Below are positions 51,866 through 62,960 of a stretch of 64,000 bases of DNA, in pieces. The translations under genes and the position numbers were made by a program. The DNA is taken from positions 62,001 to 126,000 of the forward strand of contig NZ_CP088014.1 of assembly GCF_021044685.1 (NCBI RefSeq), written 5' to 3'. Position 1 is the first letter of the stretch, and every line of letters starts with the position of its first letter. Source of the stretch: Bradyrhizobium daqingense. Lineage in GTDB: Bacteria > Pseudomonadota > Alphaproteobacteria > Rhizobiales > Xanthobacteraceae. Under the pieces are notes generated by a model that ran no database searches, was not told the origin of the DNA, and saw nothing but the letters and a program-made list of their open reading frames with translations.

Positions 51866-51925
51866 CTTCACCCCACCCCGCTCGTGCTTCGCACGAGCGA
51901 CCCTCCCCCTCCAGGGGAGAATAAG
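51866..51925. repeat. CCCTGGAGGGGGAGG-family repeat, single-arm copy 3
   Basis: About 60 bases: CTTCACCCCACCCCGCTCG, a TGCTTCGCA mini-hairpin, then CCCTCCCCCTCCAGGGGAGA. It matches the right half of copies 1 and 2 and abuts the start of the DUF559 gene. Confidence 0.8.
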
Positions 51926-52059
51926 AGAGACGTGCCTGCAATGCAACCTCTGGTCATTCATAGTCGGACCGTCGCCGTCGTCGTGCTGCACCTCCATCGC
52001 GCGAGACTAGGACCGTTTCCGCAAAAATGCTACACGCCGGGCCGGGTAAACGGGGCGAC

Positions 52060-53418
52060 ATGACTTTCACCTCTTTTCAGTTCGGCATCTTCGTCGCGGT
52101 GGTGTTCGGCGCCTATTATTTGCCGCCGTTGCGCGGCTTCCAGGTGCAGCTGCTGGTGGCTGCGAGCGTGTTCTTTTACGGCTTCGGTCAGCCCGAGCTG
52201 CTGCCGCTGCTGCTGGTCGCGGTGCTCGGAACCCATGTCTGCCTGGTGCTCGCGTTCGAAAACCGAAGCGTGTGGATGCCGGCCGGCATCGTCTTCAACC
52301 TCGGTCTGCTGGCGTTCTTCAAATACAAATTCCTGTTCGTCGATGCCGCAGCAAGCCATCTGACCGGCGTCGCGCCGATCGATTTCCTGCTGCGGCTGCC
52401 GCTGCCGATCGGCATCTCGTTCTTCGTGTTCCACAACATCAGCCTGCTGGTTGACTTGACGCGCGAGAAGCGCAGCGTCGGCCTGCGCGAGGTGTTCCTG
52501 TACATCATCTTCTTTCCGCAGCTGGTGTCCGGCCCGATCACGCGCGCGGCCCAGTTCATGCCGCAAATCGTTCCGAAGCGGATCAACGACGTCGCCTTCG
52601 CTGAGGCCGCGAAATGGATTCTGGTCGGCTATTTCTTCAAGCTGTATGTGGCGAACAACCTCAACGAGATGACGTCCTATATGGACTTCCCGCTCTACGA
52701 GACGCTGCGCACGCAGGACCGCTGGCTGCTCGTGTTCCTCTACAGCTACCAGATCTATGCCGACTTCTTCGGCTATTCGGCGATCGCGCTCGGCCTCGGC
52801 CTGTTGTTCGGCTATCGCCTGCCCGTGAACTTCAACCTGCCCTACATCTCGGCATCGTTCTCGGAGTTCTGGACGCGCTGGCATATCTCCTTGTCCACCT
52901 GGCTCAGGACCTATCTGTACATCCCGCTCGGCGGCAACCGGCACGGGCGGATGCGAACCTATCTCAACCTGATGATCGTGATGACACTCGGCGGGCTCTG
53001 GCACGGCGCGAGCCTGAGCTACGCGCTGTGGGGCATGGCGCACGGGCTGCTGCTCGTGATCGAGCGGCCGTTCCTGAGGCTTCTCGGCGATGCAAATCCT
53101 GCGGTGCGGGCGATCCGGATGGGCGCCGTGTTCTTCTGCGTGACGATGCTGTGGATCTTCTTCAAGCTGCCGAACTTCGATCATGCGCTCGACTACCTCG
53201 AGGGCATGTTCGTCGCGACGGATGCGCCCAATCCGCCGAAGCTGTTCTATAACCTCGCGCTACTCTACGCGCTGCCGGTGATCATCCAGCATGCCGGCAT
53301 CGGCGCGCTTATGGAAGGCCGGTTGCGGCGATGGGAGCCGTATCTCTATGGTACGCTGGCAGCGCTTGCCTATCTCGAGGCCGGGCCCGACAGCGCCTTC
53401 ATCTACTTCCAGTTCTGA
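52060..53418 (+). CDS. MBOAT family O-acyltransferase (AlgI/DltB-like)
   Basis: A 452-residue membrane acyltransferase with about ten hydrophobic segments. Conserved MBOAT features: FFPQLVSGPITRAAQFMPQ, YSYQIYADFFGYSAIALGLGLLFGYRLPVNFNLPY, SEFWTRWHISLSTWLRTYLYIPLGGNRHG and the catalytic His in GGLWHGASLSYALWG. Such enzymes acylate polysaccharides or teichoic acids at the membrane. ATG 52060 follows GGGGCG. The next gene, 2 bases on, is an SGNH-like partner. Confidence 0.92.
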   Translation: MTFTSFQFGIFVAVVFGAYYLPPLRGFQVQLLVAASVFFYGFGQPELLPLLLVAVLGTHVCLVLAFENRSVWMPAGIVFNLGLLAFFKYKFLFVDAAASHLTGVAPIDFLLRLPLPIGISFFVFHNISLLVDLTREKRSVGLREVFLYIIFFPQLVSGPITRAAQFMPQIVPKRINDVAFAEAAKWILVGYFFKLYVANNLNEMTSYMDFPLYETLRTQDRWLLVFLYSYQIYADFFGYSAIALGLGLLFGYRLPVNFNLPYISASFSEFWTRWHISLSTWLRTYLYIPLGGNRHGRMRTYLNLMIVMTLGGLWHGASLSYALWGMAHGLLLVIERPFLRLLGDANPAVRAIRMGAVFFCVTMLWIFFKLPNFDHALDYLEGMFVATDAPNPPKLFYNLALLYALPVIIQHAGIGALMEGRLRRWEPYLYGTLAALAYLEAGPDSAFIYFQF

Positions 53419-53420
53419 TC

Positions 53421-54317
53421 ATGCGGCAGGATTCGACGCTTTCGTGGATGGTCAAATGCGCCGCTGTCGCGGCGGTGGTGCTGCTCGTCTGCGGCTTCGC
53501 CACCGCGCGCTTCGGCTCGGCCCTGCAGCAGCCGGCCGTCACCACCCGCGACGGCAGCCTCGTCACCCTCAACCGCTATGTGCGCGAGCCCACGCCTGAC
53601 ATCGTGCTGGTCGGCAGCTCGGTGACGTGGCGCCTCAAGGAGGAATATTTCTCGCTGCCCAGCGTCCGCAATCTGGCGCTGGCCGGCGGCTCGCCGGTGA
53701 CCGGGCTCGAGATCGTCGCCCGGCAGGCGCGCCTGCCGAAAACCATTCTCATCGAGACCAACGTGCTGTCGCGCGAGCCCGACAGCGCGCTGATCGAGAG
53801 ATTCTCGCATGGCGCGGGCGTGCAGGCCTCGTTGCTGCGCCCGCTGCGCACGGCGGTTGCAGCCTATGAGACGTGGAATCACGCGCCGCCGGATCCGGCC
53901 CAGGCGCGTGCCGAACGCGATCGCCTGCTCGGCCAGCCGCCTGATCCGTTCGACAACAGGGTCTATCTCGACCGTGCCGTGGCGCAGATGAACGAGGGTG
54001 ATCCGACTGTGCCGGTTCGCGCCAATGCGATTCGCATCCAGCAGCTCGTCGAGGAGCTGCAGCGGCGCGGCGCGCGCGTCCTCCTCATTCATGTGCCCTT
54101 CGCGCCGGAGATCGAGGGCTCGCGCCTTGTCAGGACGACCCGCGAGATCGTCGACAACGCCTTTCCAGATCGCGGGCTTTGGCTTCCGGTCGAGCCGCCG
54201 CGCAGCGAGCTGCGCTGGGCCGACGGCGTGCATCTCGACGAACGGTCCGCCCTGATCGTCGTGCGCGCGATCGAAGGCGCGCTAACCGCGCGTGCCGCTA
54301 CTACACCGCCGCGGTAG
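53421..54317 (+). CDS. Membrane-anchored SGNH-like protein, partner of the MBOAT
   Basis: A 298-residue protein with one N-terminal helix (MVKCAAVAAVVLLVCGFATARFG), then an SGNH-hydrolase-like fold: IVLVGSSVTWRLKEE (Ser block I) and the C-terminal D-x-x-H in DGVHLDERSALIV. The size and pairing resemble DltD or AlgJ/AlgX proteins that hand acyl groups from MBOAT to a polymer. No known subfamily recognised. It starts 2 bases after the MBOAT stop, and its 3' end overlaps the convergent pimE-like gene by 17 bases. Confidence 0.75.
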   Translation: MRQDSTLSWMVKCAAVAAVVLLVCGFATARFGSALQQPAVTTRDGSLVTLNRYVREPTPDIVLVGSSVTWRLKEEYFSLPSVRNLALAGGSPVTGLEIVARQARLPKTILIETNVLSREPDSALIERFSHGAGVQASLLRPLRTAVAAYETWNHAPPDPAQARAERDRLLGQPPDPFDNRVYLDRAVAQMNEGDPTVPVRANAIRIQQLVEELQRRGARVLLIHVPFAPEIEGSRLVRTTREIVDNAFPDRGLWLPVEPPRSELRWADGVHLDERSALIVVRAIEGALTARAATTPPR

Positions 54318-55074
54318 TCACGCCGCCGTCGATGACGATGGTCTGGCCGGTCATGAAGCTCGAGGCGTCAGAGGCGAGATAGGCCACGGCGCCGGCGATC
54401 TCGTCGGGCTCGCCGATGCGGCGCAGCGGCGTGGTGGCGGTGCGGCGCTTCAGGTTGGCTTCGTCTTCCCACAGCGCGCGGGCGAAATCGGTCTTGACGA
54501 GGCCCGGCGCGATGCAGTTGACACGGACGCCCTTCGGGCCCCATTCGCCCGCGAGCGAGCGACACAGCGCGAAATCGGCAGCCTTCGAGATGCCGTAGGC
54601 GCCGATCACCGTGGAGCCGCGCAGGCCCCCGATCGACGAGATGATGATCACCGAGCCGTTGCCGCGCTCGGCCATTTGCGGAATGGCGAGCGCCGAGAGC
54701 CAGATGTTGCTCTTGACGTTGGAGCCCATGATCTTGTCGAAGGCTTCGTCCGTGATGTCGAGCAGCGGTCCGTAATACGGGTTCACTGCGGCGTTGCAGA
54801 CGAGGATGTCGATCTTGCCGTAATGCTTCGTCGCGCCCGCGATCAGCGCCTCGACCTCGTTCTTGCGCGCGATGTTGCAGGGAATGACGATGGCATCGCC
54901 GCCGGTCGCATTGATGCCGTCGGCGACCTCCTTGCATGCATCCGCCTTGCGCGAGGAGACCACGACCTTGGCCCGGAGCCTGGCGAGCAACTCGGCGGAG
55001 GAGCGGCCGATGCCGCGGCTGGAGCCGGTGACGACGGCGACCTTGCCGGTGAGATCGAACGGAGTGTTTTTCAT
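54301..55074 (-). CDS. pimE: Short-chain dehydrogenase/reductase (PimE position)
   Basis: A 257-residue SDR with TGSSRGIG (16-23), NNAG-equivalent CNAAVNPYYGP, SSIGG active Ser and YGISKA catalytic Tyr-Lys, ending TGQTIVIDGGVTTAAV. ATG 55074 (MKNTPFDLTGK) is at the domain start. It occupies the last place in a pimFABCDE-like order, so the symbol is assigned by synteny; the reaction (3-hydroxyacyl oxidation or 3-oxo reduction) is inferred. Confidence 0.85.
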   Translation of the reverse strand: MKNTPFDLTGKVAVVTGSSRGIGRSSAELLARLRAKVVVSSRKADACKEVADGINATGGDAIVIPCNIARKNEVEALIAGATKHYGKIDILVCNAAVNPYYGPLLDITDEAFDKIMGSNVKSNIWLSALAIPQMAERGNGSVIIISSIGGLRGSTVIGAYGISKAADFALCRSLAGEWGPKGVRVNCIAPGLVKTDFARALWEDEANLKRRTATTPLRRIGEPDEIAGAVAYLASDASSFMTGQTIVIDGGVTTAAV

Positions 55075-55111
55075 TGTTGTTGCTCTGCTGATTGCGCTCA
55101 TTCACTCCGCC

Positions 55112-55190
55112 GTCATGGCCGGGCTTGACCCGGCCATCCACGCCTTCGGACTGCCAAGACGTGGATGCCCGGGTCAAGCCCGGGCATGAC
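55112..55190. repeat. Intergenic palindromic repeat (GTCATGGCCGGGCTTGACCCGG family)
   Basis: The same design as 45092-45172: GTCATGGCCGGGCTTGACCC hairpin, a short centre, then GGATGCCCGGGTCAAGCCCGGGCATGAC. It lies in the pimD-pimE gap, on the operon mRNA. Confidence 0.85.
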
Positions 55191-55224
55191 GACCTTTGTG
55201 TGGCTCCCGCCTTGCGCGGCAGCG

Positions 55225-56367
55225 TCAGATCAACCCGCCCGCATCAGCGACGCGGCGCTGATGGTAGTCGGTGTCGCCAAAGGTGTTCTCGATCATGGTC
55301 AGGCGCTTGAAGTAGTGGCCGATCTTCGCCTCCATGGTCATGCCGATGCCGCCGTGGAGCTGGATCGACTGCTGGCCCACGAATTTCAGCGACTTGCCGA
55401 TCTGTACCTTGGCCGCGGCGATGGCATTGCTGCGCTCCTTCGCGTCCTCGAAATCACCAGCCATGGTCGCGAACATCGACATCGAGCGCGCCTGCTCGGC
55501 GGCGACGAACATGTCGGAGGCGCGGTGCTGCAGGGACTGGAACGAGCCGATCGCGACGCCGAACTGCTTTCGCGTCTTGATGTACTCGACGGTGGTCTTC
55601 AGCGATTCGTCCATCAGGCCGACCGCCTCGGCGCAGAGCGCGATGCGGGCTTCGTCGACGACGCGCTCGATCAGTGCGAGCGAATCCTCGGGATTGCCGA
55701 GCACGGCGTCCGGACCGATCTCGACGCCGGTGAAGGTGATGTCGGCGGCGTGCAGGCCATCCTGGGTTGGATAGCTCTTCTTCGCAACGCCCTTGGCGTC
55801 GGCGGGGACCAGGAACACGCCGATGCCGGTCTTGTCACGGCGGTCGCCCTTGGTACGCGCGGTGACGACAAGCGTGTCGGCGTTCTCGCCGTTGAGCACG
55901 ACGAATTTCTCGCCGTCGATGACCCAGCCATCGCCCTTCTTCTTCGCTGTCGTCGAGACGTCGAACAGATCATAGCGCGCGTTCTTCTCGAGCTGGGCGA
56001 ACGCCAGCGTCTTGCTGCCGTCGATGATCCCTGGCACGTGCGCCGCCTTCTGCGCGTCGGTGCCGGCATGGCGCAGGAAGCCGCCGCCGATCACGACCGT
56101 TGCAAGATAAGGCTCGAGCACCAGCGCCTTGCCGAGCGCTTCCATCACGATCATGGTCTCGACGCCGCCGCCGCCGAAGCCGCCATCGGCTTCGCTGAAC
56201 GGCAAGCCGAGCAGGCCCTGCTCAGCGAGCTTGAGCCAGACGGTTTTGCTCCAGCCGCCCTTCTCCTTCATGTATTTCTTGCGCTGCTCGAAATCGTAGG
56301 AATCGGTCAGCAGGCCGTCGATGCTTTCCTTGAGAAGCCGCTGCTCCTCGTTCAGATCAAAATCCAT
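55225..56367 (-). CDS. pimD: Acyl-CoA dehydrogenase, pimeloyl-CoA dehydrogenase small-subunit type
   Basis: A 380-residue ACAD flavoprotein: MDFDLNEEQRLLKESIDGLL, a Gly-rich stretch EADGGFGGGGVETMIVMEALGKAL, RKQFGVAIGSFQSLQHRASDMF and QLHGGIGMTMEAKIGHYFKRL. It has size and order of PimD, which works with PimC on dicarboxyl-CoA. ATG 56367 has GAGGAA upstream; an upstream extension runs through a repeat and is rejected. Confidence 0.9.
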   Translation of the reverse strand: MDFDLNEEQRLLKESIDGLLTDSYDFEQRKKYMKEKGGWSKTVWLKLAEQGLLGLPFSEADGGFGGGGVETMIVMEALGKALVLEPYLATVVIGGGFLRHAGTDAQKAAHVPGIIDGSKTLAFAQLEKNARYDLFDVSTTAKKKGDGWVIDGEKFVVLNGENADTLVVTARTKGDRRDKTGIGVFLVPADAKGVAKKSYPTQDGLHAADITFTGVEIGPDAVLGNPEDSLALIERVVDEARIALCAEAVGLMDESLKTTVEYIKTRKQFGVAIGSFQSLQHRASDMFVAAEQARSMSMFATMAGDFEDAKERSNAIAAAKVQIGKSLKFVGQQSIQLHGGIGMTMEAKIGHYFKRLTMIENTFGDTDYHQRRVADAGGLI

Positions 56368-56404
56368 GTTTTTTGGTTCCTCGTACCCGGAATTATTTGG
56401 CTTC

Positions 56405-56499
56405 GTCATCCCGGGGCGCGCATCGCGCGAGCCCGGGATCCATACTCCCGATCGTGGTTATGGATTCCGGGTTCGCGCTGAGGCGCGCCCCGGAATGAC
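56405..56499. repeat. Intergenic palindromic repeat (GTCATCCCGGGGCGCGC family)
   Basis: The arms GTCATCCCGGGGCGCGCATC...GAGCCCGGGATCC and GGATTCCGGGTTCGCGC...CGCCCCGGAATGAC form a long hairpin. Belongs with 3359-3448 and 60649-60724. It sits between pimC and pimD. Confidence 0.85.
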
Positions 56500-56501
56500 G
56501 C

Positions 56502-57692
56502 CTAGAGCCCCAGCACCGCCTTGGCGATGATGTTGCGCTGGATCTCGTTGGAGCCGCCGTAGATGGAGACCTTGCGGTTGTTGAAGTAGCTCGGCGCGAT
56601 CTGAGCGGTCCAGTCCATGGCTTCGTTGGAGCCGTCGTCGCCGTGCACGTCGTAGGGCGCGGCGAACGGGCCGATCACTTCCATCAGCAGCTCGGTGGTG
56701 GTCTGCTGGATCTCGGAGCCCTTGATCTTCAGCACGGAGGAGGCCGGGTTCGGCTTGCCTTTGCCGTGCTTGCCTTCGTCGGCGACGACGCGGAGCTGCG
56801 TCAGCTCGAGCGCCTTCAGCTCGATCTCGCAGGCCGCCAGCTTCTCGCGGAAGGCCGGATCCTGGATGATCGGCTTGCCGCCGGATTCCACCTTGGAGGC
56901 GAGATCCTTGATGCGGCGGATGCGCTCCTTGGAGACGCCGACCCGGGCGATTCCGGTACGCTCATTGCCGAGCAGGAACTTGGCGTAGTCCCAGCCCTTG
57001 TTCTCCTCGCCGATCAGGTTCTCATAGGGCACCTCGACGTCATCGAAGAAGACTTCGTTGACCTCGACGCCGCCGTCGATGGTCTGGATCGGGCGCACGG
57101 TGACGCCCTTCGACTTCATCGAGAACACGATGAAGGAGATGCCCATCTGCTTCTTGGCATTGTTGTCGGTGCGGCAGAGACAGAAGATCATGTCGGCGTG
57201 CTGGGCCAGCGTGGTCCAGGTCTTCTGGCCGTTGATGATCCACTTGTCGCCCTTGCGCTCGGCCTTGGTCTTGAGCGAGGCGAGGTCAGATCCCGAACCG
57301 GGCTCGGAGAAGCCCTGGCACCACCAATCGTCGACATTGGCGATGCGCGGCAGATACTTCTTCTTCTGCTCCTCGTTGCCGAAGGTGTAGATGACGGGGC
57401 CGACCATGCTGACGCCGAAGGCAAGCGGCTGCGGCGCCGGATGAGCCTGGAGCTCCTCGTTGAAGATGTAGTGCTGCACGGGCGTCCAGCCGGTGCCGCC
57501 ATACTCCTTCGGCCAGTGGCTGACGCCCCAGCCCTTCTTGTTGAGGATGCGCCACCAATTCACCATCTCGTCCTTCGAGAGGTGGCGGCCCTCGACCATC
57601 TTGCGCCGCGTATCCGGCGGCACGTTGTCGCGGAAGAACTGCCGCACTTCCTCGCGAAACGCCTGCTCTTCCTTCGTGAATGCGAGATCCAT
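56502..57692 (-). CDS. pimC: Acyl-CoA dehydrogenase, pimeloyl-CoA dehydrogenase large-subunit type
   Basis: A 396-residue ACAD: MDLAFTKEEQAFREEVRQFFRDN, WPKEYGGTGWTPVQHYIFNEEL, QGFSEPGSGSDLASLKTKAERKGDKWIINGQKTWTT (flavin and substrate loops) and YGGSNEIQRNIIAKAVLGL at the end. Co-directional with pimB, 64 bases after it. Forms the first beta-oxidation step with PimD. Confidence 0.93.
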   Translation of the reverse strand: MDLAFTKEEQAFREEVRQFFRDNVPPDTRRKMVEGRHLSKDEMVNWWRILNKKGWGVSHWPKEYGGTGWTPVQHYIFNEELQAHPAPQPLAFGVSMVGPVIYTFGNEEQKKKYLPRIANVDDWWCQGFSEPGSGSDLASLKTKAERKGDKWIINGQKTWTTLAQHADMIFCLCRTDNNAKKQMGISFIVFSMKSKGVTVRPIQTIDGGVEVNEVFFDDVEVPYENLIGEENKGWDYAKFLLGNERTGIARVGVSKERIRRIKDLASKVESGGKPIIQDPAFREKLAACEIELKALELTQLRVVADEGKHGKGKPNPASSVLKIKGSEIQQTTTELLMEVIGPFAAPYDVHGDDGSNEAMDWTAQIAPSYFNNRKVSIYGGSNEIQRNIIAKAVLGL

Positions 57693-57756
57693 CGGATCCT
57701 CCTGTGAGCGAAACTTTTCTTGTCAGCGTCCCGGCGGAAGCCAGGACGACAGCGAA

Positions 57757-58944
57757 CTACTGCAACACCTCGAACAATCCGGCAGCGCCCATGCCGCCGC
57801 CGACGCACATCGTCACGACCGCGTACTTCGCCTTGCGGCGGCGGCCTTCGATCAGCGCGTGGCCGGTCAGGCGTGCGCCGGACATGCCGTAGGGATGGCC
57901 GACCGAGATCGCACCGCCGTTGACGTTGATCTTTTCGGGGTCGATGCCGAGCTTGTCGCGGCAATACAGCACCTGCACGGCGAAGGCCTCGTTCAGCTCC
58001 CACAGGCCGATGTCGTCGACGGTGAGGCCGTGGCGCTTCAAGAGGCGCGGCACGGCGAAGACCGGGCCGATGCCCATCTCGTCCGGCTCGCAGCCCGCGG
58101 AGACGAAGCCGCGGAAGATGCCGAGCGGCTTGAGGCCGCGCTTGGCAGCTTCCTTGTCGCTCATGATCACGGAGGCGCTGGCGCCGTCGGAGAGCTGGCT
58201 GGCATTGCCGGCGGTGATCGAAAAGCCTTCGCCGCGCACCGGCTTGAGGCCGGCGAGGCCTTCGGCGGTGGTCTCGGGACGCGGACCTTCGTCCTGCGAC
58301 AGCGTCACCTCCTTCATCGACACGGCACCCGTCGCCTTGTCGGTGACCGCCATCTGCGTGGTGATCGGCGCGAGCTCGTCCCTAAACTTGCCGCCCTGTT
58401 GGGCAGCCGCGGTGCGGCGCTGGCTCTCCAGCGAATATTCGTCTTGCTTCTCGCGCGAGATGCCGTAGCGCTTGGCGACGACCTCGGCGGTGTCGATCAT
58501 GGGCATGTAGACCTCGCCCTTGATCTTGAGCAGCGCCGGGTCCTGGGCGTGGAAGCCGTTCATCTTGTCGTTCTGCACCAGGCTGATCGACTCGCCGCCG
58601 CCGCCGACCGCGATCTCGACGCCGTCGAAGATCACCGAGCGCGCGGCGAGCGCGATCGCCTGCAGGCCCGAGGCGCATTGCCGGTCGATGGTGGTGCCGG
58701 CGACGGTGACGGGCAGGCCGGCACGCAGCAGCGCCTTGCGGGCGATGTTGCCGCCGGTCGCGCCCTGCTGCAGCGCTGCGCCCATCACGACGTCCTCGAC
58801 CTCCTTCGGATCGACCTTGGCGCGCGCGACGGCCTCGCCGATGGCGTGGCCGAGCAGGGTCGCCCCCTCGGTGGCGTTGAGCATGCCGCGATAGGCCTTT
58901 CCGATCGGGGTGCGGGCGGTGGAAACGATGACGGCGTCGGTCAA
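57757..58944 (-). CDS. pimB: Acetyl-CoA acyltransferase (thiolase), PimB type
   Basis: A 395-residue thiolase: catalytic Cys in [17 protein letters not shown], His in [17 protein letters not shown] and second Cys in [18 protein letters not shown]. It cleaves 3-oxoacyl-CoA to acetyl-CoA. The start is a TTG at 58944 with AGGAGG 6 bases upstream; this TTG overlaps the stop of the ligase gene (TTGA). A longer open frame upstream belongs to the ligase's shadow. Confidence 0.95.
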   Translation of the reverse strand: MTDAVIVSTARTPIGKAYRGMLNATEGATLLGHAIGEAVARAKVDPKEVEDVVMGAALQQGATGGNIARKALLRAGLPVTVAGTTIDRQCASGLQAIALAARSVIFDGVEIAVGGGGESISLVQNDKMNGFHAQDPALLKIKGEVYMPMIDTAEVVAKRYGISREKQDEYSLESQRRTAAAQQGGKFRDELAPITTQMAVTDKATGAVSMKEVTLSQDEGPRPETTAEGLAGLKPVRGEGFSITAGNASQLSDGASASVIMSDKEAAKRGLKPLGIFRGFVSAGCEPDEMGIGPVFAVPRLLKRHGLTVDDIGLWELNEAFAVQVLYCRDKLGIDPEKINVNGGAISVGHPYGMSGARLTGHALIEGRRRKAKYAVVTMCVGGGMGAAGLFEVLQ

Positions 58945-60623
58945 GAGCGACCTCCTGATGTTTGTTGAGTGGATTGTGACGGTTTCTGCTGCTGGCGCAA
59001 CTCGTGACGCGACAGCTTTCCGACCGGCGTGCGCGGCAGATCGTCGACGAACTCGACCGCGGCCGGCAATTCGTGCTTGCCGAGCTTGCCCGCGAGCTGG
59101 CTGCGCAGCTCGTCGAGCGAGAACGGCTTTGCCTCGGGCCTGAGCTTGATGAAGGCTTTTGCGGCTTCCCCGCGGTAGGGGTCGGGAATGCCGAGCACGA
59201 TGACCTCGTGCACACCGGGAATGGTGTAGATCGCCTGCTCGATCATCTGCGGATAGACGTTGAAGCCGCCGGAGATGATCATGTCCTTCTTGCGGTCGAC
59301 CAGGAAGAAATAGCCGTCCGCATCCATATAGCCGATGTCGCCGGTGAGGAAGCGGCCGTCGACGAAGGCGTCCGCGGAGCCCTCCGGCTTGTTCCAGTAG
59401 CCTCTGGTGACGTTCGGGCCCTTGATGCGGATCTCGCCGACTTCGCCCGGCGGCAGCACGCGTCTCGGGTCGTCCAGCGCGACGACGTCGAGCTCGATGC
59501 CGGGCAACATCAGGCCGATCGAGCCGGGCTTCTCGGGGCCGGTGGGCGGATGGCCGGTGCCGGGCGAGCAGGTCTCGGTCATGCCCCAGCCGCTTTTGAG
59601 CTTCTTGCCGACCTTGCGCTCGAAGAAGCTCGCGACCTCGACCGGCAGCGGCGCGCCGCCGGAGCCGATGGTGGCGAGCGAGGAGAAATCGCGCTTGTCG
59701 AGGTCCGGCAGTGCGGCAATCGCGATCCACATCGTCGGCACGCCCGGAAAATATGTCGCGCGCTTGATCTCGATGTCGCGCATCACGGCCTCGACGTCGA
59801 AGCGCTGATGCAGCGAGATCAAATTGCCGCGGCGCAGCGAGGACAGCAGCACCACGGTGAGCGCATAGATGTGGAATAGCGGCAGCACGCAGATCACGCG
59901 CTCGATGACGTCGCCACGTGCAGCGCGCGACGGCTTGCCCCAGACGTCGTAGATCGACACCGCCGAGGTGAGATTGCCATGCGTCAGCATCGCGCCCTTG
60001 GGCAGGCCGGTGGTGCCGCCGGTATATTGCAGCAGCGCGACGTCGTCGGCCCCGACGTTCGGCCATGCTGCGGGCACGGCCGCGCCCTCGACGAAGGTCT
60101 TGAACGTGACGATGCGGGGATCGTTGGGGATCGCGGCCTGCGGCGTGCCGACCTTGCCCCAATCATCGTCCTCGCAGACGACGAGGCGGTCGATCAGGCC
60201 CTTCTCCAGGAATTTCAGCGCGGTCGGCAGCAGCGCCTTGAGGTTCGAGGTGACCAGCAGCCGCGATCCTGAATCGGAGACCTTGTGCGTCAGCGCAATC
60301 TCGCCGTCGAGCGGCGACAGATGCGCGACGCGGGCGCCGGCCCTCAGCGCACCGAAGAAGCTGACGGGATGATCCGGCGTGTTGCCGAGGAACAGCGCGA
60401 CGGAGGAATCCTTGCCGCAGCCGGCGCGAAGGAACGCCGCAGCCGCACGCTCGGCTCGCGCGGCGAGATCGGCGTAGGAGATGGCGCGGTCGCGAAATTC
60501 CAGCGCGGCGCGCGGGCCGTACTCGGCGGCGGCCTTCGACAGCAGGTCCGGGAGCGTGCCCTGGACGATGGTGTCGTCCCAACGCACGCCCTCGGGATAA
60601 TATTGTTCGCCGGGATGGGTCAT
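58941..60623 (-). CDS. pimA: Dicarboxylate/fatty acid-CoA ligase, PimA type
   Basis: A 560-residue AMP-forming ligase: P-loop [18 protein letters not shown] (residues about 195-212), [48 protein letters not shown] and the catalytic Lys in [10 protein letters not shown]. It activates the acid substrate of the pathway. ATG 60623 (MTHPGEQYY). It is followed by the thiolase with a 4-base overlap. Confidence 0.92.
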   Translation of the reverse strand: MTHPGEQYYPEGVRWDDTIVQGTLPDLLSKAAAEYGPRAALEFRDRAISYADLAARAERAAAAFLRAGCGKDSSVALFLGNTPDHPVSFFGALRAGARVAHLSPLDGEIALTHKVSDSGSRLLVTSNLKALLPTALKFLEKGLIDRLVVCEDDDWGKVGTPQAAIPNDPRIVTFKTFVEGAAVPAAWPNVGADDVALLQYTGGTTGLPKGAMLTHGNLTSAVSIYDVWGKPSRAARGDVIERVICVLPLFHIYALTVVLLSSLRRGNLISLHQRFDVEAVMRDIEIKRATYFPGVPTMWIAIAALPDLDKRDFSSLATIGSGGAPLPVEVASFFERKVGKKLKSGWGMTETCSPGTGHPPTGPEKPGSIGLMLPGIELDVVALDDPRRVLPPGEVGEIRIKGPNVTRGYWNKPEGSADAFVDGRFLTGDIGYMDADGYFFLVDRKKDMIISGGFNVYPQMIEQAIYTIPGVHEVIVLGIPDPYRGEAAKAFIKLRPEAKPFSLDELRSQLAGKLGKHELPAAVEFVDDLPRTPVGKLSRHELRQQQKPSQSTQQTSGGRS

Positions 60624-60648
60624 TGCTTCTCTAAACCACACAGACCGT

Positions 60649-60724
60649 TATTCCGGGGCGCCCGAAGGGCGAACCCGGAATCTCAAGATTCCGGGTTCGA
60701 TGCTGCGCATCGCCCCGGAATGAC
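60649..60724. repeat. Intergenic palindromic repeat (ATTCCGGGGCGCCCGAAGG family)
   Basis: The left arm TATTCCGGGGCGCCCGAAGG..AACCCGGAATCTC and right arm GATTCCGGGTTCG..CGCCCCGGAATGAC fold back. It lies between the pimF and pimA genes, almost touching the pimF stop at 60733. Confidence 0.85.
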
Positions 60725-60732
60725 GCCAACCC

Positions 60733-62829
<2,097 letters not shown>

Positions 62830-62874
62830 GGTGTCCCTCCTTGGTGGGGCTATATGCTTTTGTCGATTTCGCGG

Positions 62875-62893
62875 TGCGGAATTTAATTCCGCA
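62875..62893. promoter_or_regulatory. Perfect 19-bp palindrome: probable IclR-family operator
   Basis: TGCGGAATTTAATTCCGCA is a perfect dyad around a central T, lying 46 bases from the pimF start and 68 bases from the regulator start. Its GGAATTTAATTCC core resembles the GGAAAT-ATTTCC type sites bound by IclR proteins. The position suits joint control of both divergent genes. Confidence 0.65.
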
Positions 62894-62960
62894 TCTTGAC
62901 GGCAGGGTTATTTTGAAGCACGGACGTTGTCAACGACTCCGCGCAAGAAGCAGATCAGGG

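Noticed and set aside
58945..60162. Upstream extension giving an 801-residue thiolase
   Set aside because: The extension is an out-of-frame reading of the CoA ligase gene; the TTG at 58944 with AGGAGG explains the true start.
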